Assembly: GCA_036365515.1 (NCBI GenBank)
Contig: CM070877.1
Coordinates: 56,580,475-56,644,474, forward strand
Reading direction: 5' to 3'
DNA length: 64,000 nt
Source: Torymus aiolomorphi
Taxonomy: Eukaryota; Arthropoda; Insecta; Hymenoptera; Torymidae
In this document: in pieces, positions 57,431 through 64,000 of the stretch
How positions within the stretch are numbered: the stretch's first letter is position 1
How the letters are laid out: each line of letters begins with the position of its first letter
Notes under the pieces: model-generated
Seen by the model: the letters and a program-made list of their open reading frames with translations, nothing else
Told to the model about the DNA's origin: nothing
Databases searched by the model: none
Made by a program: the position numbers and the translations under genes

Positions 57431-58807
57431 GTTCACTCTGAACGTTCGAAATTTCAAGCACCTTCTTTGTGAATGTTCTTTTTGCATGTAACAGACTTTA
57501 AAATTGAATGAACAAGCTACTTAAAATATAACAATTTCAATATAGGTAAAGTAGCCTTTATGTATATATTTGAATTCTTATCAATGAGTAGGTAACTGTT
57601 GTAATAAAAATCTTTCTTTGTTATCATTTGCCATTCAGGTTTATTTTATTATTATTAAATTGTAATAATCTTGTGTAAAATAATTGTTTTAATTTAAAAA
57701 TTAGTTTAATTAACCATATTAACTATTTACTGTAAATGATGTATTAAGAAAATGGCGTTGCTATTTGTACGACAGATTGCTATTTGTTCGATAGAAATAC
57801 TTATCTTTTTACTACGGGAATCTTTATACAGCAGCCAAAAAAATAATTTACTTACAAAAAGGAATATTATTTCTTTAGTTAATTTTAAAAAAGTGTCAAA
57901 ATTTGTATAATTATAAAAATTGTCTAGTATGTCCTCTCATCTATTGATGTGTTGTACATTTTGAGGTTGGGAAACCAGTTGTACAAGTAGCATCAGCCTT
58001 AAAAAAATACATTTACGAAGTTCATTTCATCACATATAACTTTCACAGTACATAAATTACTACATACATCTAAATATAATACATCGTTCTAATAACTGAT
58101 AAGCAACATCTTCACAGATTAAAGTACATATAAAATTATTTAATAGTAAATTTTCTGAAAAACTCCCGTCATTATTGATAAAAGTTGTAGTACCTTTGAA
58201 ATAAAAGTGTCAGGATGCATTTTTTCTTCTAGCAAATTTATTCCACAAAACCTTATAGAGCATAATAAACAGCAACCAATTTTCTTTAAAAAAATTAAAT
58301 TTTCATTTTGTAATCCATCATAATTCATTTTTATGAAATTCTAGTTGTAATATATTACAAACTACAAATGCAAAACTAATTTCACTTTCATATATTTTTA
58401 TTTTCGTTCTGATTGGAAAGTGTCTATTCGAACCTCTCCTGTGCAGGACCCGTTACATATGCGTGTTCTGTACGTTTCTACCAACGAATATAGATGCATA
58501 TAGAAGCGTACGGCTTAAGAAACTTTTGGACGAAGTCACTGGATAACAAGCCGATTAGTTCTGTTATCCATCCGTGAGATGGTGCTGACTGCCGCCCAAT
58601 ATATATAGATATATAAGCCTGTATAAGAAGAGTATATATATAGATATACACGTGTATATAAGATATCAGACTAATAAAATAATTGTTAATGAATTAAAAT
58701 AAAATGTTATTTTACAAATTATTATTGTTTTGATTTATTTAAAAGATTTTACTGCATTTAAAATAATATAAACTATTCTATGAAACTGGGTAATGTAATG
58801 TTTTTGT
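57431..58807. other. AT-rich intergenic sequence, nothing assigned
   Basis: No coding frame above background; a 62-codon minus frame at 58140-58328 lacks motifs. TATATATAGATATA clusters occur near 58600-58660. The stretch at 58435-58580 is less AT-rich (CCCGTTACATATGCGTG) and may be a transposon fragment similar in style to 60930-60960, but I cannot place it. Confidence 0.5.
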
Positions 58808-58958
58808 TTCGGCAATCGCGCGGAAAGCGTGTAATAAGGCGGGAGTGTCTTTCTGACAGCGGAGGCAGGAGTGTTGCAGTTCCGACGGCGTCTTCACTTC
58901 AAGGGTCTTGACTTTCTTTTAAAGTATTTTTATATTAGTTTTTTGAGAAATTTGAGTC
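58808..58958 (+). promoter_or_regulatory. GC-rich leader/promoter upstream of the THAP exon
   Basis: A locally GC-rich block (TCGGCAATCGCGCGGAAAGC, GGCGGGAGTGTC, TTCCGACGGCGTCTTCACTT) in AT-rich DNA, ending ~50 bp before the ATG. It is consistent with a housekeeping-type promoter and 5' UTR; there is no TATA box at a clear distance. Inference from composition. Confidence 0.4.
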
Positions 58959-59059
58959 ATGGCACCATCTCGAGCACGTTGTGCGTATGAAGGATGCACA
59001 AACACGAAGGCGAAAAACCCTACACTGATTTTTCATCGCTTTCCAAAGGATGAAGAACG
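58959..59059 (+). CDS. THAP-domain protein, probable first coding exon
   Basis: From ATG at 58959 the frame reads MAPSRARCAYEGCTNTKAK, then LIFHRFPKDEER, the N-terminal half of a THAP zinc finger (C-X4-C, residues 8 and 13, then the FHRFPK signature). THAP domains bind DNA in host regulators and in P-element transposases. The expected Trp and the C-X2-H half are missing. The frame runs into a stop at 59076-59078, just after a plausible donor CG|GTTAGA at 59060, so I take this as exon 1 spliced to a downstream exon. I did not find the second half in the rest of the window. A truncated retro- or P-element copy is the alternative. Confidence 0.6.
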
Positions 59060-59078
59060 GTTAGATTGTTTTGATTAA

Positions 59079-60880
59079 CTTTTTCTTTATAATGAATAGT
59101 TTTATATTAAATAAATTGAAATTGTTATTATCAAACATTGATTGATAATCTTTAGAGTTATTTTGGGCGAGACCTGGCAAACAATTATTGAAATTATTAT
59201 TATAGGTTATATTTCTGAGCTAATAATAAATTAATTAAATAATAAATTAACTTTAAAATAATTTTAATTATTTAGCTACTAAATTTATTTTCTTTTTATT
59301 TTTTGTAATAATGAAACCATTTAAATTTGACAAATTTTTATTGTAAGTGTGTGTGTATATAGAGTGACTATACCAGTCTGGAACAGTCACCAGTTAACAA
59401 ACATTTTCTTTTTATAAATGAATTGTATATTTAACATGACGATAATTTTCGAATCCTTGAAAATTTTTATTTCATTTTATATATGATGTAATTAATAGAT
59501 GTGCAAATTTTATCAAGATCGTGTTACTTTTTGACATATTTGATATTTAAAAGTTGTTGTTTTTGTTGTACAGTAACAATAGAGGGAAATTGGTTTAACG
59601 TTTTTAAATTTTATGATTTTTGTAATTTTATGAGACAATCGAGATGAAAATTTTAATTTGCAATTTTTCAATAATGTTTTTTACGTATCTACATAACATT
59701 CCTTTACATACACGCTCATATAAACGACATATGAAAATAATTTTTTTTTTCTTAACTATTGTCGCTATGACTTCTGGCCCATCATATGGCGCGTTTTTTA
59801 TTCGAAACCTGAACGCTGATTTGCTGTTTAATGGATTTATCGTTCGACGTTAAATTGGTGCTATTATTTAAAATATGGGCATTAAAAATTAATAAGAGAG
59901 ATAAGTAGATTAATTTTGTGGAATCCACGAGTTACTGAATTGTCAGCAGTTTTTTTTTTTCACAAATCTGTACTTTCAATCTGCTTCTTAAGACTTTATT
60001 ACGCTGAATTAGTGCCAGACATCGTTGTGTATTTTAATTTTTGCTTCCTCTTAGAGGAAGCTTTGTAATACTAAAATTTTAAGTTTCTTTAAATTGCTCT
60101 AGAAATATGATTAAAGGTGTTCGTTGTCGAGTTCTTTGGGCAAAATAATTGGTCCATAAATTTCAGAGATATTTGAGGTAAAAATTAAAAAAAATTTTTT
60201 TTTAATCGTAATTTTTCGAGAACGGTTCGATGAATCAGCTCCAGATTTCTAGACAATTTTGTATGTGATATAGATATTATGTATGTGAATTTTTATCAAG
60301 ATCGTACAATTACTTTTTGATATTCAAAATTTTCCTATTTTACAAAGTCATTTTCTTTGTCACCTGATAACAAGAGAAAACTTGTTTTAATTTCTTTAAA
60401 ATTTGGCGGAGATGTAGAGTGTATATTATTTATTATATGTGTTTTTAGAGTAAAAGAATTCGTTTATGAATTTCAGAGATATTCGAGGTTAAAACTGATT
60501 TAGCCCTCTTTTCAAATCATAATTTTTCGGGTATATCTATACTAGAAAATGGAAATGACACGTGCTATGCGAGCGCGTTTTTCACTTACTTTTGTTTTTT
60601 ATTGAGGTTAATTTACAGCGCGCTTCGCCGATACATGAAATTAGCTAAATATGCTGGCGAATTAGAAGCCGAGAAATACGTTTAACAATACTTTTGACTG
60701 CACTTCGATATTAATCGCGTTTTCTCTTTTTTACATTTTATTTGCACGATCAGTTCGTGTTCTATTGTGTTAAATTTTCAAATTTGCCTTTAAAAATTAA
60801 TTAAATGAATCAATAAATTAATTTTGAGGAAGCCACGTGCCAATGAATTGGCAGCGGTTTTTAATTTATAAAACATCCGC
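59079..60880. other. AT-rich sequence, possible THAP intron, no gene supported
   Basis: A 69-codon frame at 59641-59853 (YKRHMKIIFFF, SGPSYGAFFIRNL) has a hydrophobic stretch but no domain. I see no Cys-X2-His half of a THAP domain. Poly-T/A tracts are frequent. Confidence 0.45.
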
Positions 60881-61179
60881 TCGCCTACGCACGAAACTCA
60901 TGTAGGTGGAAAAAGCGTGCCTGTTTGTTAAGGCCCCCGTTACATAAGCACGTGCACGCGTATGCACGCGTATGCATGCGTAAGATATTCAGTAATTGTC
61001 GATGCAGCCAACGTGATAAGGGATTATCTACACTGCGGGGTGCATCATGGAGCGCATCGTGGTGCGCGTTCAAACTGCGCGTTCCAAGCTGAATTTACTT
61101 TTAAAAATATAACTGATTATAAAGATTGAGTACTTACTTATGGTATGAGGGAGTTATGATGACAAAATAACCCAAACGA
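60881..61179. other. GC-richer segment, possible DNA-element end
   Basis: Contains GGCCCCCGTTACATAAGCAC, then GCACGCGTATGCACGCGTAT, a short tandem of CACGCGTATG, and CATCATGGAGCGCATCGTGG. It may be the end of the inverted tandem array that follows, because GCGCGTTCAAA occurs here (61064) and in inverse context near 62560. No gene. Confidence 0.35.
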
Positions 61180-62525
61180 ATATTTAAATTATTTTAGAAC
61201 CCAGGTAGGCGGAGGAATGAGGTCCACGTATATAAGGGAATCATGTAGACATGAAAAATTAAGCCAAACGATTATTTAAATAATTTTTAAACCCAATAGC
61301 CGGGGTATGCGAGGTGCACGCATATTAGGAAATAACGTAGACGTGCAACAATAAGCAAGACAATTATTTAAACCGTTTTTAAACCTAAGAAGGCGGGGGA
61401 TATGAGTTGCACGCGTATACGGGAGCGCGTCAGACGTACATATAAGGCAAAATAATTATTTAAATAGTTCTTAACCCCAAGTAGGCGGGGGATGCGAGTT
61501 CCATGCGTATACGGGAGCGTGTCAGACGGGCATACAAGGCAAAATAATTATTTAAATAGTTCTTAACCCCAAGTAGGCGGGGGATGCGAGTTCCACGCGC
61601 ATACTGGAATAAGATATACATGGAAAAATAATTATTTAAATCATTCTTAACCCCAAGCAGGCGGGGGATGCGAGTTCCACGCGTATACTGGAATAAGGCA
61701 AACGTGTATACATTGCAAAATAATTATTTAAATCATTTTTAACCCCAAGTAGGCGAAGAGGCGAGTTTCACGCGTACACGGAGGCAAGCCAGGCGTGTAT
61801 ACATGGCAAAATAATTATGTAAACAATTCTTAACCCCAAGTAGGAGCGGGATGCGAATTCCACGCATATACGGGAGCGCGTCAGACGTGCATACATGGCA
61901 AAGTAATTTTTTAAGTAGTTCTTAACCCCAAATAGGCGAGGGATGCGAGTTCCACGCGTATACTGGAATAAGGCAGACATGTATATATGGCAAAATAATT
62001 ATGCAAACAATTCTTAATCCCAAGTAGGAGCGGGATGCGAATTCCACGCGTATACGGGAGCGCGTCAGACGTGCATACATGGCAAAGTAATTTTTTAAAT
62101 AGTTCTTAACCCCAAATAGGCGAGGGATGCGAGTTCCACGCTTATACTGTAATAAGGCAGACGTGTATTATAGCAAAATAATTATTTAAATAATCCTCAA
62201 GCCCTAGTAGGTGGGTGATGCTCCCGTATACGCGTGGAACTTGCATCCCCCGCCTACTTGGGGTTAAGAATTATTTAAATAATTGTTTTGCCTCGTATGC
62301 ACGTCTGACTCGATTCCGTATACGCATTGGAACTTGCATCTTCCGCCTACTTGGGGTTAAGAACTATTTAAATAATTATTTTGCCATGTATGCACGTCTG
62401 ACGCACTCCCGTACACGCGTTGAACTCGCATCCCCCGCCTAGTTGGTGTTAAGAATTATTTAAATAATTTGTTTGCCTTGTATTATTGAAATAATTTTTT
62501 TGCCTTGTATTACACGTCTACGTAA
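61180..62525. repeat. inverted tandem array (~84-92-bp unit), foldback-like
   Basis: Units with TTAACCCCAAGTAGGCGGGG, GATGCGAGTTCCACGCGTAT and a AATAATTATTTAAAT block. TTAACCCC at 61471, 61563 and 61647 gives periods of 92 and 84 bp. About 11 units run one way to ~62212; then about 3-4 run the other way (CGCGTGGAACTTGCATCCCC, CGCCTACTTGGGGTTAAGAA) to 62525. The junction near 62215 is abrupt. A longer 175-bp period is also seen between 61850 and 62090. Frames from it are not genes. Confidence 0.88.
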
Positions 62526-64000
62526 CACCCGACTCTAGCTTAAATTCACTCGTCATTTGAACGCGCGCGCTACGGTGTGCAGCGCGAGTGCCCAATCCGC
62601 GACAGTCTCTACTGCGCAGACTCGAAGCTGCCGTCCGACTTCGACTCTCTGATTTGGTATTGATGAAGCCCTAGAGCAATTGAATTTTTCAAATTCGGAT
62701 GATAATTTTGATCACTCGAGAACCACTCGTCAATTATCACCCTCGCTAGAAAAAGTCAACTTTCCTCCCTAGTTGCACCATGTACTATTTTTAAATTAAT
62801 TTTAGCAGATGAATTTGTTGTTTTTGACTGAAAGTTATTTTTTTTAATGTTATGTTCAAAATCTATTTTTCAGATTTTTATTTGCTCGGGCATTTTTTTA
62901 TTTTCCGATGGATTCGGCTCGGTATAGGACTACCCGTTACTTATAAGAAAACGAGTATCTGGGCCAAAATTCGTATGATCTATGAAAAATTTTCTGAGAA
63001 AATCCATAAACTTGATTACATACGAACGTACATATATACATACATACATGATAGAAAATTCACAAATGAACTAATTCTTGGCGGAAAATAGTTTTTATAC
63101 AGTAAATTGCTAGTTTTTCGGGGGTTACAATCTTTATGATTCGGTGACAAGAATAATGCCAACGTTGGTAAAGGCCGATTGAAAAACGTCGCACAGTACC
63201 AACCACCTCCTGTATACCGATGTCGCCCTTCGTACAAGACGGTATGAGAGCCGCATTTGAATATCACTCTGGAGAAAATATAAAGCTCTCATGAGAAGCG
63301 GTCGTGTTTAAAAATTGTTACCTTTTATCTTATCTTCTTCATTTTTTTTTTTTTTTTATAAATGTGAAGATCTCTTTAAAATTATAATAAAAATTGCTTG
63401 TTTCATATCGGGAAGATTACAAAAACTGACCGGGAAAAAGAGGGAAAAATACGGGAATTTTTTCTTAAGTCAGGAGTAAATACCCTGAAATTGTATAAAA
63501 TCGTTGCGAATCATAGAAAACTGTATTAAAATGCTAGAAACTTTATAAAAGTGAGTCACATATCTACAAACAATTGCTTATAACTTTGCAAGTTTTGAAA
63601 ATTTTCGAATTTTTTATATTGCTACGTCCCCTGAAATTGAACAAAAAATAAAATGAGACCTTGCAAATTAAAATTGGATGAAAAATGAAAAAGAATTATG
63701 GGTTTTGTTGATTTCTTTTTCAATTGTCGATATCTTCTTGAATAATATTTAAATTTCTTTGAAAATTTTTTGTTTGTTTCTTCAAGAATTATTGTTTCAT
63801 TCTATATTGTTTCTCAAATTATAATATGTGAAGTAATCATCGTAAAAATTTTTATATTTATATACATATATATCGCTCCGGAACCACCTTAATTTTAGTA
63901 AAAGTGGTCTTTTTTATATCTATATTTTTGAGAATTATTAGGCAATTAATTTTATAAGGTGATGGCTTTGATATAGCTCTTTTTAAAGATTATATATTCC
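62526..64000. other. AT-rich sequence, no gene supported; one dispersed repeat
   Basis: 63560-63720 is a diverged direct copy of 40560-40700 (ATAACTTTGCAAGTTTTGAA, AATGAGACCTTGCAAATTAA). A minus frame at 63016-63267 includes a moderately complex stretch (TVLYEGRHRYTGGGWYC) that might be a transposon relic but matches no family I can name. Homopolymer T runs lie near 63340. Confidence 0.5.

Noticed and set aside
59641..59853. 69-codon frame as second exon of the THAP gene
   Set aside because: Lacks the Cys-X2-His half and the conserved Trp expected of the rest of a THAP domain.

Overview
The window is eukaryotic, gene-poor, repeat-dominated DNA, most likely from an insect. The LINE endonuclease and Ty3/gypsy fragments resemble those common in insect genomes; Hymenoptera is my guess, but no sequence here proves the order. 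There are no operons, bacterial signals or CRISPR arrays. I find one plausible host exon (THAP domain, 58959-59059). Almost everything else is transposon or satellite DNA.

Layout. 1-1430: 5' part of a degraded LINE on the minus strand. 1445-12966: about 11.5 kb of a ~151-bp satellite (S1). It has a short arm in one orientation, a long arm in the other, a homogenised higher-order core, and a transposon-like terminal sequence at its right end. 13162-19693: a Ty3/gypsy-type LTR retrotransposon with two ~1.2-kb LTRs. Its gag is broken, a deletion has removed protease, RT, RNase H and most of integrase, and a third ORF after pol is intact. 20112-22030: an inverted-repeat DNA element carrying a 5'-truncated R1-like LINE. 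22139-54157: a 32-kb unit with identical outer terminal inverted repeats and a perfect 8-bp target-site duplication. Its arms are satellite arrays (S2, ~152 bp; S3, 322-bp dimer) in mirror orientation around an 11-kb centre full of hairpin elements and MITEs. 54158-57430: host repeats carrying more foldback elements and MITEs with clear 8-bp duplications. 58808-59078: GC-rich leader plus THAP exon. 61180-62525: another inverted tandem array. The rest is AT-rich and unassigned.

The main result is one apparent transposon group. Its terminus (ATGGGTYTGAAGTTTGCA) and 8-bp target duplications link a 30-bp relic, ~215-bp MITEs and the 32-kb satellite-armed foldback; the S1 array ends in a related terminus. 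S1, S2 and S3 look like diverged relatives of one monomer. This suggests that satellite DNA here expanded inside transposon arms. Paralogous empty sites within the window support the insertions. No transposase was found, so mobilisation would have to come from elsewhere. All comparisons were made by eye; no alignment or database search was run.
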